Below the pieces are notes generated by a model. The model made no database searches and was not told the origin of the DNA. It saw nothing but the letters and a program-made list of their open reading frames with translations. From positions 248,001 through 312,000 of the forward strand of contig JANFNE010000019.1 in NCBI GenBank assembly GCA_024867545.1: a DNA stretch of 64,000 nt, read 5' to 3'. Below, in pieces: positions 27,793 through 44,000 of this stretch. Source of the DNA: Phytopythium helicoides. Its lineage: Eukaryota; Oomycota; Peronosporomycetes; Pythiales; Pythiaceae. The position numbers and the translations under genes are program-made. Each line of letters opens with the position of its first letter. The first letter of the stretch is position 1.

Positions 27793-29016
27793 TCAATATG
27801 GTCGGCGCGGGCGGAGCATCTGCCCGCGCTGGTGTAGAGCTGTAGGACTGGATTTGGACACTGGGACACTGGGACATTGGGACATTGGGACATTGGGACA
27901 TTGGGACATTAGGACAAGTGGCAAGTCAAAGATGCAAGTGACTCGACGGGGTCTGTCAATATGGTCGGCGCGGGCGGAGCATCTGCCCGCGCCGGTGTAG
28001 AGCTGTAGGACTGGATTTGGACACTGGGACACTGGGACATTGGGACATTGGGACATTAGGACAAGTGGCAAGTCAAAGATGCAAGTGACTCGACGGGGTC
28101 TGTCAATATGGTCGGCGCGGGCGGAGCATCTGCCCGCGCTGGTGTAGAGCTGTAGGACTGGATTTGGACACTGGGACACTGGGACATTGGGACATTGGGA
28201 CATTAGGACAAGTGGCAAGTCAAAGATGCAAGTGACTCGACGGGGTCTGTCAATATGGTCGGCGCGGGCGGAGCATCTGCCCGCGCTGGTGTAGAGCTGT
28301 AGGACTGGATTTGGACACTGGGACATTGGGACATTGGGACATTGGGACATTGGGACATTAGGACAAGTGGCAAGTCAAAGATGCAAGTGACTCGACGGGG
28401 TCTGTCAATATGGTCGGCGCGGGCGGAGCATCTGCCCGCGCTGGTGTAGAGCTGTAGGACTGGATTTGGACACTGGGACACTGGGACATTGGGACATTGG
28501 GACATTGGGACATTGGGACATTAGGACAAGTGGCAAGTCAAAGATGCAAGTGACTCGACGGGGTCTGTCAATATGGTCGGCGCGGGCGGAGCATCTGCCC
28601 GCGCCGGTGTAGAGCTGTAGGACTGGATTTGGACACTGGGACACTGGGACATTGGGACATTGGGACATTAGGACAAGTGGCAAGTCAAAGATGCAAGTGA
28701 CTCGACGGGGTCTGTCAATATGGTCGGCGCGGGCGGAGCATCTGCCCGCGCTGGTGTAGAGCTGTAGGACTGGATTTGGACACTGGGACACTGGGACATT
28801 GGGACATTGGGACATTAGGACAAGTGGCAAGTCAAAGATGCAAGTGACTCGACGGGGTCTGTCAATATGGTCGGCGCGGGCGGAGCATCTGCCCGCGCTG
28901 GTGTAGAGCTGTAGGACTGGATTTGGACACTGGGACATTGGGACATTGGGACATTGGGACATTGGGACATTAGGACAAGTGGCAAGTCAAAGATGCAAGT
29001 GACTCGACGGGGTCTG
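27793..29016. repeat. Tandem 612-bp higher-order repeat (four units, two copies)
   Basis: The unit order 27793-28404 recurs at 28405-29016 with the same CACTGGGACACTGGG and GCGCCGG markers, at an offset of 612 bp. Confidence 0.65.
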
Positions 29017-32000
29017 TCAATATGGTCGGCGCGGGCGGAGCATCTGCCCGCGCTGGTGTAGAGCTGTAGGACTGGATTTGGACACTGGGACACTGGGACA
29101 TTGGGACATTGGGACATTGGGACATTGGGACATTAGGACAAGTGGCAAGTCAAAGATGCAAGTGACTCGACGGGGTCTGTCAATATGGTCGGCGCGGGCG
29201 GAGCATCTGCCCGCGCTGGTGTAGAGCTGTAGGACTGGATTTGGACACTGGGACATTGGGACATTGGGACATTAGGACAAGTGGCAAGTCAAAGATGCAA
29301 GTGACTCGACGGGGTCTGTCAATATGGTCGGCGCGGGCGGAGCATCTGCCCGCGCTGGTGTAGAGCTGTAGGACTGGATTTGGACACTGGGACACTGGGA
29401 CATTGGGACATTGGGACATTGGGACATTGGGACATTAGGACAAGTGGCAAGTCAAAGATGCAAGTGACTCGACGGGGTCTGTCAATATGGTCGGCGCGGG
29501 CGGAGCATCTGCCCGCGCTGGTGTAGAGCTGTAGGACTGGATTTGGACACTGGGACACTGGGACATTGGGACATTGGGACATTAGGACAAGTGGCAAGTC
29601 AAAGATGCAAGTGACTCGACGGGGTCTGTCAATATGGTCGGCGCGGGCGGAGCATCTGCCCGCGCTGGTGTAGAGCTGTAGGACTGGATTTGGACACTGG
29701 GACATTGGGACATTGGGACATTGGGACATTGGGACATTAGGACAAGTGGCAAGTCAAAGATGCAAGTGACTCGACGGGGTCTGTCAATATGGTCGGCGCG
29801 GGCGGAGCATCTGCCCGCGCTGGTGTAGAGCTGTAGGACTGGATTTGGACACTGGGACACTGGGACATTGGGACATTGGGACATTGGGACATTGGGACAT
29901 TAGGACAAGTGGCAAGTCAAAGATGCAAGTGACTCGACGGGGTCTGTCAATATGGTCGGCGCGGGCGGAGCATCTGCCCGCGCTGGTGTAGAGCTGTAGG
30001 ACTGGATTTGGACACTGGGACATTGGGACATTGGGACATTGGGACAAGTGGCAAGTCAAAGATGCAAGTGACTCGACGGGGTCTGTCAATATGGTCGGCG
30101 CGGGCGGAGCATCTGCCCGCGCTGGTGTAGAGCTGTAGGACTGGATTTGGACACTGGGACATTGGGACATTGGGACATTGGGACATTGGGACAAGTGGCA
30201 AGTCAAAGATGCAAGTGACTCGACGGGGTCTGTCAATATGGTCGGCGCGGGCGGAGCATCTGCCCGCGCTGGTGTAGAGCTGTAGGACTGGATTTGGACA
30301 CTGGGACACTGGGACATTGGGACATTGGGACATTGGGACATTGGGACATTAGGACAAGTGGCAAGTCAAAGATGCAAGTGACTCGACGGGGTCTGTCAAT
30401 ATGGTCGGCGCGGGCGGAGCATCTGCCCGCGCTGGTGTAGAGCTGTAGGACTGGATTTGGACACTGGGACATTGGGACATTGGGACATTGGGACATTGGG
30501 ACAAGTGGCAAGTCAAAGATGCAAGTGACTCGACGGGGTCTGTCAATATGGTCGGCGCGGGCGGAGCATCTGCCCGCGCCGGTGTAGAGCTGTAGGACTG
30601 GATTTGGACACTGGGACATTGGGACATTGGGACAAGTGGCAGGTCAAAGATGCAAGTGACTCGACGGGGTCTGTCAATATGGTCGGCGCGGGCGGAGCAT
30701 CTGCCCGCGCTGGTGTAGAGCTGTAGGACTGGATTTGGACACTGGGACACTGGGACATTGGGACATTGGGACATTGGGACATTGGGACATTAGGACAAGT
30801 GGCAAGTCAAAGATGCAAGTGACTCGACGGGGTCTGTCAATATGGTCGGCGCGGGCGGAGCATCTGCCCGCGCTGGTGTAGAGCTGTAGGACTGGATTTG
30901 GACACTGGGACATTGGGACATTGGGACATTGGGACATTGGGACAAGTGGCAAGTCAAAGATGCAAGTGACTCGACGGGGTCTGTCAATATGGTCGGCGCG
31001 GGCGGAGCATCTGCCCGCGCCGGTGTAGAGCTGTAGGACTGGATTTGGACACTGGGACACTGGGACATTGGGACATTGGGACATTGGGACATTGGGACAT
31101 TAGGACAAGTGGCAAGTCAAAGATGCAAGTGACTCGACGGGGTCTGTCAATATGGTCGGCGCGGGCGGAGCATCTGCCCGCGCTGGTGTAGAGCTGTAGG
31201 ACTGGATTTGGACACTGGGACATTGGGACATTGGGACATTGGGACATTGGGACAAGTGGCAAGTCAAAGATGCAAGTGACTCGACGGGGTCTGTCAATAT
31301 GGTCGGCGCGGGCGGAGCATCTGCCCGCGCTGGTGTAGAGCTGTAGGACTGGATTTGGACACTGGGACACTGGGACATTGGGACATTGGGACATTGGGAC
31401 ATTGGGACATTAGGACAAGTGGCAAGTCAAAGATGCAAGTGACTCGACGGGGTCTGTCAATATGGTCGGCGCGGGCGGAGCATCTGCCCGCGCTGGTGTA
31501 GAGCTGTAGGACTGGATTTGGACACTGGGACACTGGGACATTGGGACATTGGGACATTGGGACATTGGGACAAGTGGCAAGTCAAAGATGCAAGTGACTC
31601 GACGGGGTCTGTCAATATGGTCGGCGCGGGCGGAGCATCTGCCCGCGCCGGTGTAGAGCTGTAGGACTGGATTTGGACACTGGGACATTGGGACATTGGG
31701 ACAAGTGGCAGGTCAAAGATGCAAGTGACTCGACGGGGTCTGTCAATATGGTCGGCGCGGGCGGAGCATCTGCCCGCGCTGGTGTAGAGCTGTAGGACTG
31801 GATTTGGACACTGGGACACTGGGACATTGGGACATTGGGACATTGGGACATTGGGACATTAGGACAAGTGGCAAGTCAAAGATGCAAGTGACTCGACGGG
31901 GTCTGTCAATATGGTCGGCGCGGGCGGAGCATCTGCCCGCGCCGGTGTAGAGCTGTAGGACTGGATTTGGACACTGGGACATTGGGACATTGGGACATTG

Positions 32001-35000
32001 GGACATTGGGACAAGTGGCAAGTCAAAGATGCAAGTGACTCGACGGGGTCTGTCAATATGGTCGGCGCGGGCGGAGCATCTGCCCGCGCCGGTGTAGAGC
32101 TGTAGGACTGGATTTGGACACTGGGACACTGGGACATTGGGACATTGGGACATTGGGACATTGGGACATTAGGACAAGTGGCAAGTCAAAGATGCAAGTG
32201 ACTCGACGGGGTCTGTCAATATGGTCGGCGCGGGCGGAGCATCTGCCCGCGCTGGTGTAGAGCTGTAGGACTGGATTTGGACACTGGGACATTGGGACAT
32301 TGGGACATTGGGACATTGGGACAAGTGGCAAGTCAAAGATGCAAGTGACTCGACGGGGTCTGTCAATATGGTCGGCGCGGGCGGAGCATCTGCCCGCGCT
32401 GGTGTAGAGCTGTAGGACTGGATTTGGACACTGGGACATTGGGACATTGGGACATTGGGACATTGGGACATTGGGACATTAGGACAAGTGGCAAGTCAAA
32501 GATGCAAGTGACTCGACGGGGTCTGTCAATATGGTCGGCGCGGGCGGAGCATCTGCCCGCGCTGGTGTAGAGCTGTAGGACTGGATTTGGACACTGGGAC
32601 ACTGGGACATTGGGACATTGGGACATTGGGACATTGGGACATTAGGACAAGTGGCAAGTCAAAGATGCAAGTGACTCGACGGGGTCTGTCAATATGGTCG
32701 GCGCGGGCGGAGCATCTGCCCGCGCTGGTGTAGAGCTGTAGGACTGGATTTGGACACTGGGACATTGGGACATTGGGACATTGGGACATTGGGACAAGTG
32801 GCAAGTCAAAGATGCAAGTGACTCGACGGGGTCTGTCAATATGGTCGGCGCGGGCGGAGCATCTGCCCGCGCCGGTGTAGAGCTGTAGGACTGGATTTGG
32901 ACACTGGGACATTGGGACATTGGGACATTGGGACATTGGGACAAGTGGCAAGTCAAAGATGCAAGTGACTCGACGGGGTCTGTCAATATGGTCGGCGCGG
33001 GCGGAGCATCTGCCCGCGCTGGTGTAGAGCTGTAGGACTGGATTTGGACACTGGGACATTGGGACATTGGGACATTGGGACATTGGGACAAGTGGCAAGT
33101 CAAAGATGCAAGTGACTCGACGGGGTCTGTCAATATGGTCGGCGCGGGCGGAGCATCTGCCCGCGCCGGTGTAGAGCTGTAGGACTGGATTTGGACACTG
33201 GGACATTGGGACATTGGGACATTGGGACATTGGGACAAGTGGCAAGTCAAAGATGCAAGTGACTCGACGGGGTCTGTCAATATGGTCGGCGCGGGCGGAG
33301 CATCTGCCCGCGCTGGTGTAGAGCTGTAGGACTGGATTTGGACACTGGGACATTGGGACATTGGGACATTCGGACATTGGGACAAGTGGCAAGTCAAAGA
33401 TGCAAGTGACTCGACGGGGTCTGTCAATATGGTCGGCGCGGGCGGAGCATCTGCCCGCGCCGGTGTAGAGCTGTAGGACTGGATTTGGACACTGGGACAT
33501 TGGGACATTGGGACATTGGGACATTGGGACATTGGGACATTAGGACAAGTGGCAAGTCAAAGATGTAAGTGACTCGACGGGGTCTGTCAATATGGTCGGC
33601 GCGGGCGGAGCATCTGCCCGCGCTGGTGTAGAGCTGTAGGACTGGATTTGGACACTGGGACATTGGGACATTGGGACATTGGGACATTGGGACAAGTGGC
33701 AAGTCAAAGATGCAAGTGACTCGACGGGGTCTGTCAATATGGTCGGCGCGGGCGGAGCATCTGCCCGCGCCGGTGTAGAGCTGTAGGACTGGATTTGGAC
33801 ACTGGGACATTGGGACATTGGGACATTGGGACATTGGGACATTGGGACATTAGGACAAGTGGCAAGTCAAAGATGCAAGTGACTCGACGGGGTCTGTCAA
33901 TATGGTCGGCGCGGGCGGAGCATCTGCCCGCGCTGGTGTAGAGCTGTAGGACTGGATTTGGACACTGGGACATTGGGACATTGGGACATTGGGACATTGG
34001 GACAAGTGGCAAGTCAAAGATGCAAGTGACTCGACGGGGTCTGTCAATATGGTCGGCGCGGGCGGAGCATCTGCCCGCGCTGGTGTAGAGCTGTAGGACT
34101 GGATTTGGACACTGGGACATTGGGACATTGGGACATTGGGACATTGGGACAAGTGGCAAGTCAAAGATGCAAGTGACTCGACGGGGTCTGTCAATATGGT
34201 CGGCGCGGGCGGAGCATCTGCCCGCGCTGGTGTAGAGCTGTAGGACTGGATTTGGACACTGGGACACTGGGACATTGGGACATTGGGACATTGGGACATT
34301 GGGACATTAGGACAAGTGGCAAGTCAAAGATGCAAGTGACTCGACGGGGTCTGTCAATATGGTCGGCGCGGGCGGAGCATCTGCCCGCGCTGGTGTAGAG
34401 CTGTAGGACTGGATTTGGACACTGGGACATTGGGACATTGGGACATTGGGACATTGGGACATTGGGACAAGTGGCAAGTCAAAGATGCAAGTGACTCGAC
34501 GGGGTCTGTCAATATGGTCGGCGCGGGCGGAGCATCTGCCCGCGCTGGTGTAGAGCTGTAGGACTGGATTTGGACACTGGGACATTGGGACATTGGGACA
34601 TTGGGACATTGGGACAAGTGGCAAGTCAAAGATGCAAGTGACTCGACGGGGTCTGTCAATATGGTCGGCGCGGGCGGAGCATCTGCCCGCGCTGGTGTAG
34701 AGCTGTAGGACTGGATTTGGACACTGGGACATTGGGACATTGGGACATTGGGACATTGGGACATTAGGACAAGTGGCAAGTCAAAGATGCAAGTGACTCG
34801 ACGGGGTCTGTCAATATGGTCGGCGCGGGCGGAGCATCTGCCCGCGCTGGTGTAGAGCTGTAGGACTGGATTTGGACACTGGGACATTGGGACATTGGGA
34901 CATTGGGACATTGGGACAAGTGGCAAGTCAAAGATGCAAGTGACTCGACGGGGTCTGTCAATATGGTCGGCGCGGGCGGAGCATCTGCCCGCGCTGGTGT

Positions 35001-38000
35001 AGAGCTGTAGGACTGGATTTGGACACTGGGACACTGGGACATTGGGACATTGGGACATTGGGACATTGGGACATTAGGACAAGTGGCAAGTCAAAGATGC
35101 AAGTGACTCGACGGGGTCTGTCAATATGGTCGGCGCGGGCGGAGCATCTGCCCGCGCTGGTGTAGAGCTGTAGGACTGGATTTGGACACTGGGACATTGG
35201 GACATTGGGACATTGGGACATTGGGACAAGTGGCAAGTCAAAGATGCAAGTGACTCGACGGGGTCTGTCAATATGGTCGGCGCGGGCGGAGCATCTGCCC
35301 GCGCTGGTGTAGAGCTGTAGGACTGGATTTGGACACTGGGACATTGGGACATTGGGACATTGGGACATTGGGACAAGTGGCAAGTCAAAGATGCAAGTGA
35401 CTCGACGGGGTCTGTCAATATGGTCGGCGCGGGCGGAGCATCTGCCCGCGCTGGTGTAGAGCTGTAGGACTGGATTTGGACACTGGGACACTGGGACATT
35501 GGGACATTGGGACATTGGGACATTGGGACATTAGGACAAGTGGCAAGTCAAAGATGCAAGTGACTCGACGGGGTCTGTCAATATGGTCGGCGCGGGCGGA
35601 GCATCTGCCCGCGCTGGTGTAGAGCTGTAGGACTGGATTTGGACACTGGGACATTGGGACATTGGGACATTGGGACATTGGGACATTAGGACAAGTGGCA
35701 AGTCAAAGATGCAAGTGACTCGACGGGGTCTGTCAATATGGTCGGCGCGGGCGGAGCATCTGCCCGCGCTGGTGTAGAGCTGTAGGACTGGATTTGGACA
35801 CTGGGACATTGGGACATTGGGACATTGGGACATTGGGACAAGTGGCAAGTCAAAGATGCAAGTGACTCGACGGGGTCTGTCAATATGGTCGGCGCGGGCG
35901 GAGCATCTGCCCGCGCTGGTGTAGAGCTGTAGGACTGGATTTGGACACTGGGACATTGGGACATTGGGACATTGGGACATTGGGACATTAGGACAAGTGG
36001 CAAGTCAAAGATGCAAGTGACTCGACGGGGTCTGTCAATATGGTCGGCGCGGGCGGAGCATCTGCCCGCGCCGGTGTAGAGCTGTAGGACTGGATTTGGA
36101 CACTGGGACATTGGGACATTGGGACATTGGGACATTGGGACAAGTGGCAAGTCAAAGATGCAAGTGACTCGACGGGGTCTGTCAATATGGTCGGCGCGGG
36201 CGGAGCATCTGCCCGCGCTGGTGTAGAGCTGTAGGACTGGATTTGGACACTGGGACATTGGGACATTGGGACATTGGGACATTGGGACATTAGGACAAGT
36301 GGCAAGTCAAAGATGCAAGTGACTCGACGGGGTCTGTCAATATGGTCGGCGCGGGCGGAGCATCTGCCCGCGCTGGTGTAGAGCTGTAGGACTGGATTTG
36401 GACACTGGGACATTGGGACATTGGGACATTGGGACAAGTGGCAAGTCAAAGATGCAAGTGACTCGACGGGGTCTGTCAATATGGTCGGCGCGGGCGGAGC
36501 ATCTGCCCGCGCTGGTGTAGAGCTGTAGGACTGGATTTGGACACTGGGACATTGGGACATTGGGACATTGGGACATTGGGACATTAGGACAAGTGGCAAG
36601 TCAAAGATGCAAGTGACTCGACGGGGTCTGTCAATATGGTCGGCGCGGGCGGAGCATCTGCCCGCGCTGGTGTAGAGCTGTAGGACTGGATTTGGACACT
36701 GGGACATTGGGACATTGGGACATTGGGACAAGTGGCAAGTCAAAGATGCAAGTGACTCGACGGGGTCTGTCAATATGGTCGGCGCGGGCGGAGCATCTGC
36801 CCGCGCTGGTGTAGAGCTGTAGGACTGGATTTGGACACTGGGACATTGGGACATTGGGACATTGGGACATTGGGACATTAGGACAAGTGGCAAGTCAAAG
36901 ATGCAAGTGACTCGACGGGGTCTGTCAATATGGTCGGCGCGGGCGGAGCATCTGCCCGCGCCGGTGTAGAGCTGTAGGACTGGATTTGGACACTGGGACA
37001 TTGGGACATTGGGACATTGGGACAAGTGGCAAGTCAAAGATGCAAGTGACTCGACGGGGTCTGTCAATATGGTCGGCGCGGGCGGAGCATCTGCCCGCGC
37101 CGGTGTAGAGCTGTAGGACTGGATTTGGACACTGGGACATTGGGATATTGGGACAAGTGGCAGGTCAAAGATGCAAGTGACTCGACGGGGTCTGTCAATA
37201 TGGTCGGCGCGGGCGGAGCATCTGCCCGCGCTGGTGTAGAGCTGTAGGACTGGATTTGGACACTGGGACACTGGGACATTGGGACATTGGGACATTGGGA
37301 CATTGGGACATTAGGACAAGTGGCAAGTCAAAGATGCAAGTGACTCGACGGGGTCTGTCAATATGGTCGGCGCGGGCGGAGCATCTGCCCGCGCCGGTGT
37401 AGAGCTGTAGGACTGGATTTGGACACTGGGACATTGGGATATTGGGACAAGTGGCAGGTCAAAGATGCAAGTGACTCGACGGGGTCTGTCAATATGGTCG
37501 GCGCGGGCGGAGCATCTGCTCGCGCTGGTGTAGAGCTGTAGGACTGGATTTGGACACTGGGACACTGGGACATTGGGACATTGGGACATTGGGACATTGG
37601 GACATTAGGACAAGTGGCAAGTCAAAGATGCAAGTGACTCGACGGGGTCTGTCAATATGGTCGGCGCGGGCGGAGCATCTGCCCGCGCTGGTGTAGAGCT
37701 GTAGGACTGGATTTGGACACTGGGACATTGGGACATTGGGACATTGGGACATTGGGACAAGTGGCAAGTCAAAGATGCAAGTGACTCGACGGGGTCTGTC
37801 AATATGGTCGGCGCGGGCGGAGCATCTGCCCGCGCTGGTGTAGAGCTGTAGGACTGGATTTGGACACTGGGACATTGGGACATTGGGACATTGGGACATT
37901 GGGACAAGTGGCAAGTCAAAGATGCAAGTGACTCGACGGGGTCTGTCAATATGGTCGGCGCGGGCGGAGCATCTGCCCGCGCTGGTGTAGAGCTGTAGGA

Positions 38001-41000
38001 CTGGATTTGGACACTGGGACATTGGGACATTGGGACATTGGGACATTGGGACAAGTGGCAAGTCAAAGATGCAAGTGACTCGACGGGGTCTGTCAATATG
38101 GTCGGCGCGGGCGGAGCATCTGCCCGCGCCGGTGTAGAGCTGTAGGACTGGATTTGGACACTGGGACATTGGGACATTGGGACATTGGGACATTGGGACA
38201 AGTGGCAAGTCAAAGATGCAAGTGACTCGACGGGGTCTGTCAATATGGTCGGCGCGGGCGGAGCATCTGCCCGCGCTGGTGTAGAGCTGTAGGACTGGAT
38301 TTGGACACTGGGACATTGGGACATTGGGACATTGGGACATTGGGACAAGTGGCAAGTCAAAGATGCAAGTGACTCGACGGGGTCTGTCAATATGGTCGGC
38401 GCGGGCGGAGCATCTGCCCGCGCTGGTGTAGAGCTGTAGGACTGGATTTGGACACTGGGACATTGGGACATTGGGACATTGGGACATTGGGACAAGTGGC
38501 AAGTCAAAGATGCAAGTGACTCGACGGGGTCTGTCAATATGGTCGGCGCGGGCGGAGCATCTGCCCGCGCTGGTGTAGAGCTGTAGGACTGGATTTGGAC
38601 ACTGGGACATTGGGACATTGGGACATTGGGACATTGGGACAAGTGGCAAGTCAAAGATGCAAGTGACTCGACGGGGTCTGTCAATATGGTCGGCGCGGGC
38701 GGAGCATCTGCCCGCGCTGGTGTAGAGCTGTAGGACTGGATTTGGACACTGGGACACTGGGACATTGGGACATTGGGACATTGGGACATTGGGACATTAG
38801 GACAAGTGGCAAGTCAAAGATGCAAGTGACTCGACGGGGTCTGTCAATATGGTCGGCGCGGGCGGAGCATCTGCCCGCGCTGGTGTAGAGCTGTAGGACT
38901 GGATTTGGACACTGGGACATTGGGACATTGGGACATTGGGACATTGGGACAAGTGGCAAGTCAAAGATGCAAGTGACTCGACGGGGTCTGTCAATATGGT
39001 CGGCGCGGGCGGAGCATCTGCCCGCGCTGGTGTAGAGCTGTAGGACTGGATTTGGACACTGGGACATTGGGACATTGGGACATTGGGACATTGGGACAAG
39101 TGGCAAGTCAAAGATGCAAGTGACTCGACGGGGTCTGTCAATATGGTCGGCGCGGGCGGAGCATCTGCCCGCGCTGGTGTAGAGCTGTAGGACTGGATTT
39201 GGACACTGGGACATTGGGACATTGGGACATTGGGACATTGGGACAAGTGGCAAGTCAAAGATGCAAGTGACTCGACGGGGTCTGTCAATATGGTCGGCGC
39301 GGGCGGAGCATCTGCCCGCGCTGGTGTAGAGCTGTAGGACTGGATTTGGACACTGGGACATTGGGACATTGGGACATTGGGACATTGGGACAAGTGGCAA
39401 GTCAAAGATGCAAGTGACTCGACGGGGTCTGTCAATATGGTCGGCGCGGGCGGAGCATCTGCCCGCGCTGGTGTAGAGCTGTAGGACTGGATTTGGACAT
39501 TGGGACATTGGGACATTGGGACAAGTGGCAAGTCAAAGATGCAAGTGACTCGACGGGGTCTGTCAATATGGTCGGCGCGGGCGGAGCATCTGCCCGCGCC
39601 GGTGTAGAGCTGTAGGACTGGATTTGGACACTGGGACATTGGGACATTGGGACATTGGGACATTGGGACATTAGGACAAGTGGCAAGTCAAAGATGCAAG
39701 TGACTCGACGGGGTCTGTCAATATGGTCGGCGCGGGCGGAGCATCTGCCCGCGCTGGTGTAGAGCTGTAGGACTGGATTTGGACACTGGGACATTGGGAC
39801 ATTGGGACATTGGGACATTGGGACAAGTGGCAAGTCAAAGATGCAAGTGACTCGACGGGGTCTGTCAATATGGTCGGCGCGGGCGGAGCATCTGCCCGCG
39901 CTGGTGTAGAGCTGTAGGACTGGATTTGGACACTGGGACACTGGGACATTGGGACATTGGGACATTGGGACATTGGGACATTAGGACAAGTGGCAAGTCA
40001 AAGATGCAAGTGACTCGACGGGGTCTGTCAATATGGTCGGCGCGGGCGGAGCATCTGCCCGCGCTGGTGTAGAGCTGTAGGACTGGATTTGGACACTGGG
40101 ACATTGGGACATTGGGACATTGGGACATTGGGACATTGGGACATTGGGACATTAGGACAAGTGGCAAGTCAAAGATGCAAGTGACTCGACGGGGTCTGTC
40201 AATATGGTCGGCGCGGGCGGAGCATCTGCCCGCGCTGGTGTAGAGCTGTAGGACTGGATTTGGACACTGGGACATTGGGACATTGGGACATTGGGACATT
40301 GGGACAAGTGGCAAGTCAAAGATGCAAGTGACTCGACGGGGTCTGTCAATATGGTCGGCGCGGGCGGAGCATCTGCCCGCGCTGGTGTAGAGCTGTAGGA
40401 CTGGATTTGGACACTGGGACACTGGGACATTGGGACATTGGGACATTGGGACATTGGGACATTAGGACAAGTGGCAAGTCAAAGATGCAAGTGACTCGAC
40501 GGGGTCTGTCAATATGGTCGGCGCGGGCGGAGCATCTGCCCGCGCTGGTGTAGAGCTGTAGGACTGGATTTGGACACTGGGACATTGGGACATTGGGACA
40601 TTGGGACATTGGGACATTGGGACATTAGGACAAGTGGCAAGTCAAAGATGCAAGTGACTCGACGGGGTCTGTCAATATGGTCGGCGCGGGCGGAGCATCT
40701 GCCCGCGCCGGTGTAGAGCTGTAGGACTGGATTTGGACACTGGGACATTGGGACATTGGGACAAGTGGCAGGTCAAAGATGCAAGTGACTCGACGGGGTC
40801 TGTCAATATGGTCGGCGCGGGCGGAGCATCTGCCCGCGCTGGTGTAGAGCTGTAGGACTGGATTTGGACACTGGGACATTGGGACATTGGGACATTGGGA
40901 CATTGGGACATTGGGACATTAGGACAAGTGGCAAGTCAAAGATGCAAGTGACTCGACGGGGTCTGTCAATATGGTCGGCGCGGGCGGAGCATCTGCCCGC

Positions 41001-44000
41001 GCTGGTGTAGAGCTGTAGGACTGGATTTGGACACTGGGACATTGGGACATTGGGACATTGGGACATTGGGACAAGTGGCAAGTCAAAGATGCAAGTGACT
41101 CGACGGGGTCTGTCAATATGGTCGGCGCGGGCGGAGCATCTGCCCGCGCTGGTGTAGAGCTGTAGGACTGGATTTGGACACTGGGACATTGGGACATTGG
41201 GACATTGGGACATTGGGACAAGTGGCAAGTCAAAGATGCAAGTGACTCGACGGGGTCTGTCAATATGGTCGGCGCGGGCGGAGCATCTGCCCGCGCTGGT
41301 GTAGAGCTGTAGGACTGGATTTGGACACTGGGACATTGGGACATTGGGACATTGGGACATTGGGACAAGTGGCAAGTCAAAGATGCAAGTGACTCGACGG
41401 GGTCTGTCAATATGGTCGGCGCGGGCGGAGCATCTGCCCGCGCTGGTGTAGAGCTGTAGGACTGGATTTGGACACTGGGACATTGGGACATTGGGACATT
41501 GGGACATTGGGACAAGTGGCAAGTCAAAGATGCAAGTGACTCGACGGGGTCTGTCAATATGGTCGGCGCGGGCGGAGCATCTGCCCGCGCTGGTGTAGAG
41601 CTGTAGGACTGGATTTGGACACTGGGACATTGGGACATTGGGACATTGGGACATTGGGACATTGGGACATTAGGACAAGTGGCAAGTCAAAGATGCAAGT
41701 GACTCGACGGGGTCTGTCAATATGGTCGGCGCGGGCGGAGCATCTGCCCGCGCTGGTGTAGAGCTGTAGGACTGGATTTGGACACTGGGACATTGGGACA
41801 TTGGGACATTGGGACATTGGGACAAGTGGCAAGTCAAAGATGCAAGTGACTCGACGGGGTCTGTCAATATGGTCGGCGCGGGCGGAGCATCTGCCCGCGC
41901 CGGTGTAGAGCTGTAGGACTGGATTTGGACACTGGGACATTGGGACATTGGGACAAGTGGCAGGTCAAAGATGCAAGTGACTCGACGGGGTCTGTCAATA
42001 TGGTCGGCGCGGGCGGAGCATCTGCCCGCGCTGGTGTAGAGCTGTAGGACTGGATTTGGACACTGGGACATTGGGACATTGGGACATTGGGACATTGGGA
42101 CAAGTGGCAAGTCAAAGATGCAAGTGACTCGACGGGGTCTGTCAATATGGTCGGCGCGGGCGGAGCATCTGCCCGCGCTGGTGTAGAGCTGTAGGACTGG
42201 ATTTGGACACTGGGACATTGGGACATTGGGACATTGGGACAAGTGGCAAGTCAAAGATGCAAGTGACTCGACGGGGTCTGTCAATATGGTCGGCGCGGGC
42301 GGAGCATCTGCCCGCGCTGGTGTAGAGCTGTAGGACTGGATTTGGACACTGGGACATTGGGACATTGGGACATTGGGACATTGGGACAAGTGGCAAGTCA
42401 AAGATGCAAGTGACTCGACGGGGTCTGTCAATATGGTCGGCGCGGGCGGAGCATCTGCCCGCGCTGGTGTAGAGCTGTAGGACTGGATTTGGACACTGGG
42501 ACATTGGGACATTGGGACATTGGGACAAGTGGCAAGTCAAAGATGCAAGTGACTCGACGGGGTCTGTCAATATGGTCGGCGCGGGCGGAGCATCTGCCCG
42601 CGCTGGTGTAGAGCTGTAGGACTGGATTTGGACACTGGGACATTGGGACATTGGGACATTGGGACATTGGGACATTAGGACAAGTGGCAAGTCAAAGATG
42701 CAAGTGACTCGACGGGGTCTGTCAATATGGTCGGCGCGGGCGGAGCATCTGCCCGCGCTGGTGTAGAGCTGTAGGACTGGATTTGGACACTGGGACATTG
42801 GGACATTGGGACAAGTGGCAGGTCAAAGATGCAAGTGACTCGACGGGGTCTGTCCATATGGTCGGCGCGGGCGGAGCATCTGCCCGCGCTGGTGTAGAGC
42901 TGTAGGACTGGATTTGGACACTGGGACACTGGGACATTGGGACATTGGGACATTGGGACATTGGGACAAGTGGCAAGTCAAAGATGCAAGTGACTCGACG
43001 GGGTCTGTCAATATGGTCGGCGCGGGCGGAGCATCTGCCCGCGCTGGTGTAGAGCTGTAGGACTGGATTTGGACACTGGGACACTGGGACATTGGGACAT
43101 TGGGACATTGGGACATTGGGACAAGTGGCAAGTCAAAGATGCAAGTGACTCGACGGGGTCTGTCAATATGGTCGGCGCGGGCGGAGCATCTGCCCGCGCT
43201 GGTGTAGAGCTGTAGGACTGGATTTGGACACTGGGACATTGGGACATTGGGACAAGTGGCAGGTCAAAGATGCAAGTGACTCGACGGGGTCTGTCCATAT
43301 GGTCGGCGCGGGCGGAGCATCTGCCCGCGCTGGTGTAGAGCTGTAGGACTGGATTTGGACACTGGGACACTGGGACATTGGGACATTGGGACATTGGGAC
43401 ATTGGGACAAGTGGCAAGTCAAAGATGCAAGTGACTCGACGGGGTCTGTCAATATGGTCGGCGCGGGCGGAGCATCTGCCCGCGCTGGTGTAGAGCTGTA
43501 GGACTGGATTTGGACACTGGGACACTGGGACATTGGGACATTGGGACATTGGGACATTGGGACAAGTGGCAAGTCAAAGATGCAAGTGACTCGACGGGGT
43601 CTGTCAATATGGTCGGCGCGGGCGGAGCATCTGCCCGCGCTGGTGTAGAGCTGTAGGACTGGATTTGGACACTGGGACATTGGGACATTGGGACATTGGG
43701 ACAAGTGGCAAGTCAAAGATGCAAGTGACTCGACGGGGTCTGTCAATATGGTCGGCGCGGGCGGAGCATCTGCCCGCGCTGGTGTAGAGCTGTAGGACTG
43801 GATTTGGACACTGGGACATTGGGACATTGGGACATTGGGACATTGGGACATTAGGACAAGTGGCAAGTCAAAGATGCAAGTGACTCGACGGGGTCTGTCA
43901 ATATGGTCGGCGCGGGCGGAGCATCTGCCCGCGCTGGTGTAGAGCTGTAGGACTGGATTTGGACACTGGGACATTGGGACATTGGGACATTGGGACATTG